Origin: Chitinophaga sp. sic0106 | Lineage (GTDB): Bacteria > Bacteroidota > Bacteroidia > Chitinophagales > Chitinophagaceae | Direction: 5' to 3' | Assembly: GCF_019219075.1 (NCBI RefSeq) | Contig: NZ_JAHUWJ010000022.1 | Span: forward strand, 50,271 to 114,270 | DNA: 64,000 bases | Shown: positions 1 to 7,997 of the stretch, piece after piece | Layout: each line of letters begins with the position of its first letter | Position numbering within the stretch: the first letter of the stretch is position 1 | Translations under genes and position numbers: made by a program | Notes under the pieces: model-generated | Told to the model about the DNA's origin: nothing | What the model saw: the letters and a program-made list of their open reading frames with translations, nothing else | Databases searched by the model: none

Positions 1-46
1 ATAAACTCACAGCGCCTGCCAGTAAAAAGTACTTTTTGCTTGCCAT
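1..46 (-). CDS. N-terminus of an exported protein (partial)
   Basis: Only the first 15 codons lie in the window. The ATG is at 46-44 and the gene runs off the left edge. The visible start, MASKKYFLLAGAVSL, has two lysines followed by a hydrophobic stretch, which looks like a signal peptide. A perfect Bacteroidota-type promoter lies 58-88 bp upstream on the same strand and supports this start. The function cannot be told from 15 residues. Confidence 0.6.
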   Translation of the reverse strand, partial: MASKKYFLLAGAVSL

Positions 47-359
47 AATTGTTTTTTATTTAAAAACTGTTAAAAATTTACTAATAACCCGTTTTTTACC
101 AAGCAAAGGTAAAAATCATTAACGAATAATCAAATTTTTCTTGCAATATTATTTTCATTGATAAGTGCTTAAAAAGCAGCGCGTAACTAAAAGTATTTAT
201 ATACCTTAAATACGCGTAAGTTAAAGTATTGCAATCCTCGTGTTAACAAAACCTTTTGCTGCTGTTAAAGGTTTGTTATACTCCATATACAAATTAAAGG
301 CCAAAATGTTAAAGTTTCACTTTTTAAACCTAGCTTAGCAATCCTTTTGATTTTAGTCC
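47..359. other. Divergent intergenic region
   Basis: This is 313 bp of AT-rich DNA between the left-edge gene (minus) and the polyprenyl synthase gene (plus). It holds the perfect minus-strand promoter at 104-134. No exact TANNTTTG was found for the plus-strand gene; the closest is AAGGTTTG near 267-274, with one mismatch. No RNA gene or repeat was seen. Confidence 0.6.
104..134 (-). promoter_or_regulatory. Bacteroidota-type promoter of the left-edge gene
   Basis: Read on the minus strand this is TTTG (134-131), exactly 19 nt, then TACCTTTG (111-104). It matches the primary sigma consensus of Bacteroidota, TTTG-N19-TANNTTTG, with no mismatch. The inferred transcription start is near 97, which gives a leader of about 50 nt before the ATG at 46. 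Confidence 0.75.
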
Positions 360-1325
360 ATGGATGATATTAAATACCTGATAGGTAAGGAATTACAAGA
401 TTTTGAGCTCAAATTCGCGGAAGCGGTAAAAAGTAATGTACCGCTGCTGGACCGCGTGATGCATTATATTGTTAAGCGAAAGGGGAAGCAGATGCGTCCC
501 ATGTTCGTGTTACTCTCTGCCCGGCTTTTCGCAGATAATCTGACCGAAAGTACCCACAGGGCTGCAGCGTTTGTGGAATTACTCCATACCGCTACGCTCG
601 TACACGATGATGTAGTGGATGACGCCAACGAACGCCGCGGTTTTTTCTCCATCAATGCCCTCTGGAAAAATAAAATTGCGGTGCTGGTAGGCGACTACCT
701 CCTCGCCAAAGGATTATCTCTCTCCCTTAACAACAACGAATTCAGAGCTTTAAAGATCATTTCCGACGCAGTGCAGGCCATGAGCGAAGGGGAACTTCTA
801 CAAATAGAGAAAACCAGGAAACTCAATATCAAGGAAGATATATACTTTGAAATCATCCGCCGTAAAACGGCCTCACTTCTCGCCTCTGCATGTGCTGCCG
901 GTGCCTGGAGCGCCACTAATGATGACACAACAACAGAACAAATGAGGTTGTTCGGAGAAAAAGTAGGAATTGCATTCCAAATTAAAGACGATCTCTTTGA
1001 TTATGGTACCGCCAAAATCGGAAAACCAACAGGAATCGACATCCGCGAGAAAAAAATGACCCTCCCCCTCATCTATACCCTCGAGCACGCCACGCCAGAA
1101 GTTAGAAAAAGAATTATCTATATAGTAAAAAATCAAAATACGAATAAGGAAAAAGTAGAAGAAGTTATCCAGCTCGTTAAAGCATCAGGCGGTATTGAAT
1201 ATACCCAGCAAAAAATGTTCGAATACCGCGACGAAGCCCTTGCCATTCTTCGCCAGTTCCCTGAATCCCCCATCAGAAACGGTCTCGAATCTATGGTTCG
1301 CTACACTACTGACCGCACTTTCTAA
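360..1325 (+). CDS. Polyprenyl diphosphate synthase
   Basis: This 321-residue trans-isoprenyl diphosphate synthase condenses isopentenyl diphosphate with an allylic diphosphate. It probably makes the side chain of menaquinone. The first Asp-rich motif, DDVVDD, is at residues 83-88, and the second, DDLFD, is at about 210-214 within FQIKDDLFDYG. The basic GKQMRP region is at 42-47. The length fits long-chain (octaprenyl-type) enzymes, but chain length cannot be fixed from sequence alone. The ATG directly follows a TAG at 355-357. recJ follows about 100 bp downstream on the same strand. The menaquinone link is inference, although it fits the complex I operon in the same window. Confidence 0.9.
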   Translation: MDDIKYLIGKELQDFELKFAEAVKSNVPLLDRVMHYIVKRKGKQMRPMFVLLSARLFADNLTESTHRAAAFVELLHTATLVHDDVVDDANERRGFFSINALWKNKIAVLVGDYLLAKGLSLSLNNNEFRALKIISDAVQAMSEGELLQIEKTRKLNIKEDIYFEIIRRKTASLLASACAAGAWSATNDDTTTEQMRLFGEKVGIAFQIKDDLFDYGTAKIGKPTGIDIREKKMTLPLIYTLEHATPEVRKRIIYIVKNQNTNKEKVEEVIQLVKASGGIEYTQQKMFEYRDEALAILRQFPESPIRNGLESMVRYTTDRTF

Positions 1326-1427
1326 AAAGAAATTCGAAAATGTAAAATATTAAATGTAAAATGCAATGACCGCTTAAAGCTTAGGCTCAAAGCCCACATA
1401 ATGGTAAAAGAATCCTGAACATATATA

Positions 1428-3125
1428 ATGCAAAAACGCTGGACAGTAAAAGCTTATCAACCAAATCAGGAACATCTGCTGCAATCATCCCTCCGCATAC
1501 ATCCCTTGCTATGCAGATTACTGGTGCAACGGAATGTTCACACCTATGAGGCTGCCCGGCTGTTTTTCAGACCTACACTGAAAGACCTGCACGACCCCTG
1601 GCTCATGAAAGATATGGACAAGGCCATTGCCAGAATTGAACTGGCCTTCTTCCGTAATGAAAAAATACTGGTATACGGCGATTATGATGTAGACGGCACC
1701 ACTGCCGTAGCCACCGTATACGATTTTCTCCGTCAGCTCTACAGCCATATTGAGTATTATATTCCTCACCGGTACCGGGAAGGATATGGGATATCCACAC
1801 AGGGAATCGCCTACGCCAAAGAAAATGATTTCAGTCTGATCATCGCCCTGGATTGCGGCATCAAATCCATTGAGCTGATCACCGCCGCCAAAGAAGCAGG
1901 AATTGAATTCATCATCTGTGACCATCACCTCCCGGATGCAATACTCCCTCCGGCTGTAGCCATACTCAATCCTAAACAGTACGATTGCCCCTACCCTTAT
2001 AAAGAGTTAAGTGGCTGTGGTATAGGTTATAAACTCGTGAGTGCCATAGCATTAAAACGCGGGCTCCCCGAAAGCGCACCCAATAAATATCTCGACCTGG
2101 TAGCTACCAGCATCGCAGCCGATATTGTGCCCATGACGGGAGAAAACAGAATACTCGCCTTCCATGGCCTGAAGAAAGTGAACGAAGACCCGCTGCCGGG
2201 CATAAAAGCGCTTATTCAACTGAATGCACAAAAAGACCTGCTTACCATTTCCAACCTGGTTTTCGTGATTGCTCCCCGCGTAAATGCCGCAGGACGCATG
2301 GACGATGCCAGGAAAGCAGTAAATCTCTTTATAGAAAATGATCCGGAAAAAGCCAGGGTAATAGCGGAAGCTTTGCATGCTGATAACTTTGACCGGAAAG
2401 AAATCGACAGCACTATCACCCAGGAAGCCATCACGTTGATTCAAAATGATGCAACGATGGCCGCCAGAAAATCTACCGTACTTTTCCAGGCGCATTGGCA
2501 CAAAGGAGTGGTAGGCATAGTAGCATCGCGGCTGATTGATAAATTTTATTACCGGCCTACCGTTATCCTCACACAGTCCAATGATATGGTGGCCGGCTCA
2601 GCGAGATCTGTAATGGGTTTCAACGTATACGAGGCTGTGCATAAATGTAAAGACCTGCTGGAAAACTATGGAGGGCACTTTTATGCCGCCGGTATGACAC
2701 TAAGGCCTGAGAATGTACAGGCATTCCAGGAGAAATTTGAAGAGGTGGTGGCCAGCACGATCTCCGCAGAAATGCTGGTACCTGAAATTGTGATAGACAC
2801 AGAAATACTTTTTAGTGATATCTCTCCCGCTTTTTATAATATCCTCAAACAATTCGAACCACTGGGACCTGAAAATCTCCGGCCGGTATTTCTTGCCAGG
2901 AACCTGCGGGATACCGGGTACTCAAAGGTGGTAAAAGAGGAGCACATCAAATTCTCCGTAAGGCAGGGTAATAGCGGCCAAACGATGTCGGGCATTGGCT
3001 TTTACATGGCCGAAAAGTTCGACATTATCAGCAGTAAAAAGCCTTTTGATATGACGTTTACACTGGATGAAAACGAGTGGAACGGACAAACCACCCTGCA
3101 ATTAAAAGTAATTGACATCCGATAA
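1428..3125 (+). CDS. recJ: Single-stranded-DNA-specific exonuclease RecJ
   Basis: RecJ is a 5'-to-3' exonuclease acting on single-stranded DNA in recombination and mismatch repair. The 565-residue length is usual. The DHH-superfamily motifs are clear: DYDVDG at 85-90 and DHHLPD at 165-170, with LDCGIKS before the latter, which bind the catalytic metals. The DHHA1 domain follows, with the GGHFYAAGM motif near residue 420, and then an OB-like C-terminal domain. No in-frame stop or truncation is seen. Two short hairpins after the stop codon (3137-3154 and 3175-3192) separate it from the convergent esterase gene. Confidence 0.95.
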   Translation: MQKRWTVKAYQPNQEHLLQSSLRIHPLLCRLLVQRNVHTYEAARLFFRPTLKDLHDPWLMKDMDKAIARIELAFFRNEKILVYGDYDVDGTTAVATVYDFLRQLYSHIEYYIPHRYREGYGISTQGIAYAKENDFSLIIALDCGIKSIELITAAKEAGIEFIICDHHLPDAILPPAVAILNPKQYDCPYPYKELSGCGIGYKLVSAIALKRGLPESAPNKYLDLVATSIAADIVPMTGENRILAFHGLKKVNEDPLPGIKALIQLNAQKDLLTISNLVFVIAPRVNAAGRMDDARKAVNLFIENDPEKARVIAEALHADNFDRKEIDSTITQEAITLIQNDATMAARKSTVLFQAHWHKGVVGIVASRLIDKFYYRPTVILTQSNDMVAGSARSVMGFNVYEAVHKCKDLLENYGGHFYAAGMTLRPENVQAFQEKFEEVVASTISAEMLVPEIVIDTEILFSDISPAFYNILKQFEPLGPENLRPVFLARNLRDTGYSKVVKEEHIKFSVRQGNSGQTMSGIGFYMAEKFDIISSKKPFDMTFTLDENEWNGQTTLQLKVIDIR

Positions 3126-3136
3126 GTGATAAGTAC

Positions 3137-3192
3137 CATAACAGCCCTGTTATGGGCCGTTATGGTGTAGGGAAGCGCTCATTACTGAGCGC
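3137..3192. terminator. Pair of hairpins between convergent genes
   Basis: The first hairpin has arms CATAACAG (3137-3144) and CTGTTATG (3147-3154). The second has arms GCGCTCA (3175-3181) and TGAGCGC (3186-3192) around a TTAC loop. They lie between the ends of recJ (plus) and the esterase gene (minus). There is no T-run, so a terminator role is inferred from position only. Confidence 0.4.
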
Positions 3193-3233
3193 CGGATAAT
3201 GGTTTATTGATATGGTAAAGAGATTCACTGTTA

Positions 3234-3989
3234 CTAGCGGTGCTGATTCAGCATCCAGGTATATAAATCCGCGGTAGCATAGGCCCTTGTCCAGGCGTCA
3301 TGCCCACCGGTCGGATATTCGGTATACTTAATATTTCCTCCTATGCTTTGCAGTGCTTTTACTGGTTCCCGCGAGCCATTTACACTTACAGTTGGATCAT
3401 CCGCACAATGGAAAGCCCATATGGGTAAAGTTTTCACCGCTGGCATAAGATTCGCATAACCGGTACCGCAGATAGGCACTGCTGCCGCGAAATTTTTAGG
3501 ATAGGCACAGATCCAGTCCCAGGTGGCAATTCCTCCCATACTCAACCCTGTCACGATTACCCGGTTGGTGTCCACATGATATTTTGCAATCATCTCCTTA
3601 TAAAACTTTTGTAACACCTCCCTGTTCCACCAGGTATTGTTGCACTGCGGTGCCACCATTACAAAGGGTTTCCCTTTTACTACCCTTGGCAAGGCTACAT
3701 TCTTAAGAATGTCTACGTTGGTACCAATCTCTCCTACTCCATGCAGGAATATAACCAGTGGCCATCGGTAATCTTTTTTGTTGTTGTACTCATCCGGTAT
3801 ATACAGCAGGTAATCACTGATATTACCACCAGTATTGATTTTTTGTGTGGTGGTTCCCAAGGGCTGCGTATCAAATACTTCATCGACCGGCTTGGCTGGC
3901 TTGGAGGTTTCTTTTTTAGAGCAGGAAAACAGTGCTATGGATAACAGCACAAAGACATGGCATAAATTTTTAATTGTTCTTTTTTTCAT
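3234..3989 (-). CDS. Lipoprotein alpha/beta-hydrolase (esterase-like)
   Basis: This is a 251-residue exported serine hydrolase. A signal peptide ends in a lipobox (LFSC, lipidated Cys23), so it is probably anchored in the membrane facing the periplasm or cell surface. The nucleophile elbow GLSMGG puts the catalytic Ser at 150. The acid is Asp197 or Asp198 (CADDPT) and the base is His230 (GGHDAW). FLHGVGE at 81-87 is the oxyanion-hole region. The fold matches the dienelactone-hydrolase, PHB-depolymerase and acetyl-xylan-esterase-like group of exported esterases; the substrate is unknown. It has no partner gene: recJ converges on one side and the heptamer array lies upstream. Confidence 0.8.
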   Translation of the reverse strand: MKKRTIKNLCHVFVLLSIALFSCSKKETSKPAKPVDEVFDTQPLGTTTQKINTGGNISDYLLYIPDEYNNKKDYRWPLVIFLHGVGEIGTNVDILKNVALPRVVKGKPFVMVAPQCNNTWWNREVLQKFYKEMIAKYHVDTNRVIVTGLSMGGIATWDWICAYPKNFAAAVPICGTGYANLMPAVKTLPIWAFHCADDPTVSVNGSREPVKALQSIGGNIKYTEYPTGGHDAWTRAYATADLYTWMLNQHR

Positions 3990-4009
3990 ATAACAGCTAC
4001 AAATGAAAA

Positions 4010-4031
4010 GGTCCCGGCAGTTGCCGGGACC
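4010..4031 (-). promoter_or_regulatory. Hairpin in the esterase leader
   Basis: The arms GGTCCCGGCA (4010-4019) and TGCCGGGACC (4022-4031) form a GC-rich hairpin about 20 bp before the esterase start. On the minus strand it is followed by TTTTC. It could be an attenuator or the terminator of upstream transcription; the sequence does not decide between these. Confidence 0.45.
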
Positions 4032-4291
4032 AGGTTTTACAATATTTTCCTGCGGTGTGAATTACCCGCAGCGGGGTGCAAATAAAGGAATTAACGCGAG
4101 GCGGGAGCCTTTTATTTTATGCGGGTTTGCGCACATATAGTGATTGTTTATAAGAGGAAAATAATCTGCATGTTTTTTAAGTTCAAAGGCAGGGTTGTAC
4201 GATTTCGTATATACATATAAGTTAGTAGAATATTTTTTTAAGTGATTTTAAAGGTTAGCCGACACCTTCGGTGTCGGTAGGGTGGTTCCGC

Positions 4292-4487
4292 GCGGTGCGC
4301 GGTAAGCGGTGTGCGGTAAGCAGTAAGCGGTACGCGGTGTGCGGTAAGCGGTGCGCAGTAAGCGGTATGCGGTAAGCGGTAAGCCGTAAGCGGTAAGCGG
4401 TAAGCGGTAAGCGGTAAGCCGTAAGCCGTGTGCGGTGCGCGGTAAGCGGTATGCGATAAGCGGTATGCGATAAGCGGTATGCGGTAA
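4292..4487. repeat. Heptanucleotide tandem array, 28 units of GCGGTAA type
   Basis: Twenty-eight contiguous 7-bp units read GCGGTAA, or single or double variants such as GCGGTGC, GCGGTGT, GCGGTAT, GCAGTAA, GCCGTAA and GCGATAA. Variation is concentrated at positions 3 and 6-7. After 4487 the array decays: GCATGT (one base short), then GCAGTTT, GCAGTGC and GAAGTGC up to 4514. It lies between the terminator of htpG and the esterase gene, so it is not coding. There are no spacers, so it is not CRISPR. The two-base alternation of units (AA with GC, GT or AT) suggests repeated slippage of a 14-bp doublet as well as of the 7-mer. Confidence 0.95.
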
Positions 4488-4567
4488 GCATGTGCAGTTT
4501 GCAGTGCGAAGTGCGCTACACTCTGCTTGTATTCGATTGTTTAAGGCCGCCATTAGCGGCCATAAAT

Positions 4568-4608
4568 AACAAAGCAGAAAGGAACCGAAGGTTCCTTTCT
4601 GCTTTGTT
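4568..4608 (-). terminator. Strong terminator hairpin of htpG
   Basis: A perfect 19-bp stem (4568-4586 with 4590-4608) has a 3-nt loop, just past the htpG stop codon at 4630. In the direction of htpG transcription the stem ends in TTTGTT followed by ATTTAT, so it has a moderate U-rich tail. Confidence 0.75.
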
Positions 4609-4629
4609 AATATAACTATACAATAAAAA

Positions 4630-6474
4630 TTATGCTTCTTCTTCCCCTTCTCCTGCACTCATCAGTTCTACACTTCTGTTTACGAAAGCAGTAAGATCTG
4701 CGCCGGTCAACAGGTTTTGCGACAGCAATGCGAGGTCCGCCAGATTCTTAATCTGTTTTTGCTGCAGGCCGTTGTTTTTCTCACGGAGAATTTGCAGGTA
4801 TACCGGGTGGTTAGCGTTGATGGTCATATTGATTTCATCAGGCATATTGGCATACCAGTTCATTCCGCCACCGCCCATACTGGCCATATCTTTCATACGG
4901 CGCATGAACTCCGGACGGGTAACGATCACCGGCTGGAGATCAGCAGTAAGGCCTTTCATATCTACCTTAATATTGGGCTGATTAACCTCCTGGGTAAAGA
5001 GATTTTTTAGGGTATCTTCCTGTTCTTTAGACAGGAGGGTATCTTCATTTTCGTCTTTATCAATCAGGTTATTAGCGATATCGGCATCTACGCGGGTAAA
5101 CTGTACATTGTCCCACTTCATCTCGATGTTGTTGATGAAGGCGGCATCTACCAGCGTTTCCATTTTTATTACTTTGAAGCCTTTTTTCTGGGCAGCCTGG
5201 ATGTAGCTGTCCTGCTGCACCGGATTGGTAGAATAGAGTACTACCAGCTTGCCTTCCTTATTGGTTTGCAGGGCAGCAGCGGCAGTGCGGTATTCTTCCT
5301 GGGTATAGAATTTGCCATCGGCAACGTCTTCCAGCAGGAGGAATTTATTGGCTTTATCGAGGAACTTGTCGTCCGTCATCATCCCGTATTTCACGAACAG
5401 GCCGATGGACTCCCATTTTTCCTCGAATGATTTGCGGTCCTGGCGGAACATTTCATCCAGTTTATCCGCTACTTTTTTGGTGATATAGCCATTGATTTTT
5501 TTCACATTCGGATCGCCCTGGAGGTAGCTACGGCTAACGTTGAGCGGGATATCCGGGCTATCAATCACACCATGCAGCAGCATCAGGAATTCCGGAACGA
5601 TATCTTTTACTTCGTCGGTAACATATACCTGGTTGGAGTACAGGTTGATTTTATCTTTCTGTATTTCGTAGCTCTTGCTGATTTTAGGGAAATACAGGAT
5701 ACCGGTGAGATTGAAAGGATAATCTACGTTCAGGTGAATCCAGAAAAGCGGTGCTTCTGCGAAGGGATATAATTCTTTATAGAAGTTCTGGTAATCTTCT
5801 GCGGTGAGCTCGCTGGGCTTTTTAGTCCAGGCAGGAGCTACGTTATTGATCTGTTCTCCTTCAAATTTAACCGGAACCGGAAGGAATTTACAGAATTTGG
5901 TGAGGATGGAACGGATGCGGCCTTCGTCAAGGAATTCTTCACTTTCTTCGTTTACATGCATCACGATTTCAGTACCACGTTCTGTTTTGGTAGTTTCTTC
6001 GAGACTGTATTCCGGACTGCCGTCGCACTCCCAACGAACAGCTGGTGCGTCTTCTTTCCATGACTTGGAGAAGATTTCCACCTGGTTGCTGATCATAAAG
6101 GAAGAATAGAAACCGAGGCCGAAGTGCCCGATGATGTTGGTTCCGCTTTCCTGGCCTTTGTATTTTTTCAGGAACTCTTCAGCACCGGAGAAAGCCACCT
6201 GGTTAATGTATTTGTCCACTTCTTCCGCAGTCATACCCACACCATGATCTGCGATGGTGATTGTCTTTTTCTCTTTATCCAGCCTTACTTCGATATCGAT
6301 GTTGCCCAGGTCGCCTTTGAACTCACCTACACTAGCCAGGGTTCTGAGTTTTTGGGTAGCATCAACGGCATTACTCACCAGCTCACGGATAAAGATTTCA
6401 TGATCGGAATACAGGAATTTCTTAATGATCGGAAAGATATTTTCCGTTTGTACACGTATAGCGCCTTTTTGCAT
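4630..6474 (-). CDS. htpG: Molecular chaperone HtpG (Hsp90 family)
   Basis: HtpG is the cytosolic ATP-dependent Hsp90 chaperone. At 614 residues it is of usual length. The N-terminal GHKL ATPase domain shows FIRELVSNAVDA near 28-39, ADHGVGM near 95, and the G-rich lid GHFGLGFYS near 126. The middle domain carries the SRSYLQ loop. The C-terminal dimerisation domain ends in an acidic tail, EGEEEA. It is a single-gene unit with its own terminator. Upstream, AACCTTTG on the minus strand is one mismatch from the TANNTTTG promoter box, so its promoter is only tentatively placed. Confidence 0.96.
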   Translation of the reverse strand: MQKGAIRVQTENIFPIIKKFLYSDHEIFIRELVSNAVDATQKLRTLASVGEFKGDLGNIDIEVRLDKEKKTITIADHGVGMTAEEVDKYINQVAFSGAEEFLKKYKGQESGTNIIGHFGLGFYSSFMISNQVEIFSKSWKEDAPAVRWECDGSPEYSLEETTKTERGTEIVMHVNEESEEFLDEGRIRSILTKFCKFLPVPVKFEGEQINNVAPAWTKKPSELTAEDYQNFYKELYPFAEAPLFWIHLNVDYPFNLTGILYFPKISKSYEIQKDKINLYSNQVYVTDEVKDIVPEFLMLLHGVIDSPDIPLNVSRSYLQGDPNVKKINGYITKKVADKLDEMFRQDRKSFEEKWESIGLFVKYGMMTDDKFLDKANKFLLLEDVADGKFYTQEEYRTAAAALQTNKEGKLVVLYSTNPVQQDSYIQAAQKKGFKVIKMETLVDAAFINNIEMKWDNVQFTRVDADIANNLIDKDENEDTLLSKEQEDTLKNLFTQEVNQPNIKVDMKGLTADLQPVIVTRPEFMRRMKDMASMGGGGMNWYANMPDEINMTINANHPVYLQILREKNNGLQQKQIKNLADLALLSQNLLTGADLTAFVNRSVELMSAGEGEEEA

Positions 6475-6560
6475 GGGAAAAGTAAATTTTATATTTCGGG
6501 GAGATGAGAGTCAAAGGTTGTGCCAGCGCCGCGGGGCTGACAAGTTGACGCGAGGCGGGA

Positions 6561-6588
6561 TTTTTTCACGCAAAGCAGCAAAGGATTC
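6561..6588 (+). repeat. Solo copy of the repeat flanking the GxxExxY gene
   Basis: TTTTTTCACGCAAAGCAG, followed by CAAAGGATTCG, closely matches the left flank of the GxxExxY gene at about 28680-28722. The other copies read CACGCAAAGCAGCATAAGC and, inverted, CTCGCAAAGCAGGTAAGC. No gene remnant is recognisable beside this copy. Confidence 0.6.
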
Positions 6589-6792
6589 GTTTTATGTTGC
6601 TGGCAGTCTGCTGGCACCGCGCTACGCGCGGGCCCTCCCCAATCGCCACCTTCGTTGGCGATTGCCTCCTAATAACTTCGGCACCAGAATCCAAATTAAT
6701 ATATAATTATCTGATAATCAAAATACAAGATAGAAAACAAAGAATATTCCATAATAAAACCCGGTTATCTCCTAAAATTGGGAATAGTTCTT

Positions 6793-6800
6793 TATCTTTG
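6793..6800 (+). promoter_or_regulatory. Promoter -7 box of the rpsF operon
   Basis: TATCTTTG matches TANNTTTG exactly. The inferred start of transcription is near 6807, giving a leader of about 37 nt before the rpsF ATG at 6844. No TTTG is found at the ideal -33 spacing. Confidence 0.6.
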
Positions 6801-6843
6801 CGGTCCGAATTTTTTTATTAAACCTAACAAAAAACAGGGAATT

Positions 6844-7194
6844 ATGAACTACGAATTGATGGTGATCTTTACCCCTGTGCTTTCTGAGGACGACTACAAA
6901 GCCGCCCAAAAGAAATTCGCTGATATCATTAAAGATAACGGCGGAGTAATCACGCACGAAAATCCCTGGGGATTAAGATCACTGGCGTACCCTATCCGGA
7001 AAAAAACTACAGGAATGTATGTTGTTCTGGAATATACTGCGCCAACCGACCTCAATGAGAAGCTGAAAATCCAGCTGAACCGCGATGAAAATGTATTACG
7101 TCACATGACGACTGCGCTTGACAAATACGCTGTAGCGTATAACAATCGCAAGAACTATGGTGCGAATGCTGAATCTAAAACCACTGAAGCTTAA
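6844..7194 (+). CDS. rpsF: 30S ribosomal protein bS6
   Basis: bS6 (116 residues) is a small-subunit protein of the platform that binds together with bS18. The start MNYELMVIFTPVLSEDDYKAA at 6844 is the family N-terminus. An earlier in-frame codon at 6778 is rejected because it lies upstream of the promoter box at 6793-6800. AACAGGGA precedes the ATG, a weak ribosome-binding match. It is the first gene of the rpsF-rpsR-rplI operon, with 4 bp to rpsR. Confidence 0.95.
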   Translation: MNYELMVIFTPVLSEDDYKAAQKKFADIIKDNGGVITHENPWGLRSLAYPIRKKTTGMYVVLEYTAPTDLNEKLKIQLNRDENVLRHMTTALDKYAVAYNNRKNYGANAESKTTEA

Positions 7195-7198
7195 AATT

Positions 7199-7471
7199 AT
7201 GGCAGTTAAACCTAAACAAGAGATCAAATACTTAACAGCCGTAAAAACTGAAAAACGCCAGAAGAAATACTGCCGTTTTAAGAAAATGGGCATCAAGTAT
7301 GTAGATTACAAAGACGCGGAGTTTTTGAAGAAATTTCTGAACGATCAGGGCAAAATGTTGCCACGTCGTATTACAGGTAACTCCCTGAAATTTCAGCGTA
7401 AAGTAGCCCAGGCTATTAAGAAAGCTCGTCAAATGGCTTTATTGCCTTATGTTACTGACCTTTTAAAGTAA
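7199..7471 (+). CDS. rpsR: 30S ribosomal protein bS18
   Basis: bS18 has 90 residues here. The core KYCRFKKMGIKYVDYKD, then LKKFLNDQGKMLPRRITG and the C-terminal KFQRKVAQAIKKARQMALLPY, are diagnostic. The start MAVKPKQEIKYL at 7199 is chosen over an upstream in-frame GTG at 7157 that lies inside rpsF. It is 4 bp after rpsF and 6 bp before rplI, so translation is probably coupled. Confidence 0.96.
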   Translation: MAVKPKQEIKYLTAVKTEKRQKKYCRFKKMGIKYVDYKDAEFLKKFLNDQGKMLPRRITGNSLKFQRKVAQAIKKARQMALLPYVTDLLK

Positions 7472-7477
7472 GAAGTT

Positions 7478-7924
7478 ATGCAAATTATTTTAATACAAGA
7501 CGTAGACAACCTGGGTCAGAAGAATGAACTGGTTTCCGTAAAGAATGGTTACGCCAGAAATTTCCTGATCCCGCAGAAGTTTGCGGTAGAAGCTAGTCCT
7601 TCTAACCTGAAACAACTGCAGGAGCGCCTGAAAGTACAGAAAGTGAAAGAAGAGAAACTGCTGGCGGAAATCGCTAAAGTGGTGGAAGTTCTGAAAGCTT
7701 CTCCTGTTAAAATCGGCGCGAAAACCGGTACTTCCGGTAAAATCTTCGGTAGCGTTACCGGTGTTCAGATTGCACGCGCAATTAAAGAACAGAAAGGTTA
7801 CGAAATCGATCGTCGCCGCATCCATATCCTGGATGATGTGAAAGAATTAGGTACTTACAAAGCTCGCCTGGACTTCGGTAAAGGCAACGATACCGAAATG
7901 GAATTCGAAGTTGTAGCTGAGTAA
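7478..7924 (+). CDS. rplI: 50S ribosomal protein bL9
   Basis: bL9 (148 residues) binds 23S rRNA through its N-terminal domain and projects from the L1 side. MQIILIQDVDNLGQKNELV and VKNGYARNFLIPQKFAV (residues 22-38) form the N-terminal signature. A long lysine/glutamate-rich connecting helix follows at about 45-75, then the C-terminal domain with KIFGSVTGVQIARAI. It is the last gene of the operon and is followed by a strong terminator. Confidence 0.96.
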   Translation: MQIILIQDVDNLGQKNELVSVKNGYARNFLIPQKFAVEASPSNLKQLQERLKVQKVKEEKLLAEIAKVVEVLKASPVKIGAKTGTSGKIFGSVTGVQIARAIKEQKGYEIDRRRIHILDDVKELGTYKARLDFGKGNDTEMEFEVVAE

Positions 7925-7941
7925 TATATAACTCTTAGAAA

Positions 7942-7985
7942 AATAAAGCACCCGTGCCTCCTGGTACGGGTGCTTTATTTTTTGT
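7942..7985 (+). terminator. Intrinsic terminator of the rpsF-rpsR-rplI operon
   Basis: A 14-bp stem, AATAAAGCACCCGT (7942-7955) with ACGGGTGCTTTATT (7966-7979), is followed by a T-run to 7983. It lies 17 bp after the rplI stop codon. Confidence 0.9.
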
Positions 7986-7997
7986 AATTTCCCCTTC

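Larger units (their letters stand above)
3990..4629. other. Long non-coding interval with hairpins and heptamer array
   Basis: This 640-bp gap between the esterase gene and htpG holds the leader hairpin at 4010-4031, a perfect hairpin at 4259-4277 (CCGACACC, TTC loop, GGTGTCGG), the heptamer array at 4292-4487, a small hairpin GGCCGC-CATTA-GCGGCC near 4543-4559, and the htpG terminator. Open frames across the array only translate the repeat and are rejected. The 13-mer ACGCGAGGCGGGA at 4094-4106 recurs at 6548-6560, on the other side of htpG. Confidence 0.7.
6475..6843. other. Divergent intergenic region htpG/rpsF
   Basis: This 369-bp stretch contains a solo repeat copy at 6561-6588, two hairpins (CCGCGC-TAC-GCGCGG at 6617-6631 and CAATCGCCA...TGGCGATTG at 6640-6664) and the rpsF promoter box at 6793-6800. 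Reading frames that cross it begin inside non-coding DNA and are not supported. Confidence 0.65.

Noticed and set aside
4292..4487. Possible CRISPR array
   Set aside because: Units are 7 bp and contiguous with no spacers, and there are no cas genes.
4248..4658. Open frames of 136 and 78 codons across the heptamer array
   Set aside because: They only translate the 7-bp repeat (TAYRLP-like series) and run through the htpG terminator; no coding support.
6801..6843. S6:S18 autoregulatory RNA motif in the rpsF leader
   Set aside because: The leader is only about 37 nt and A/T-rich; I could not find the expected structured CCG-bulge element.
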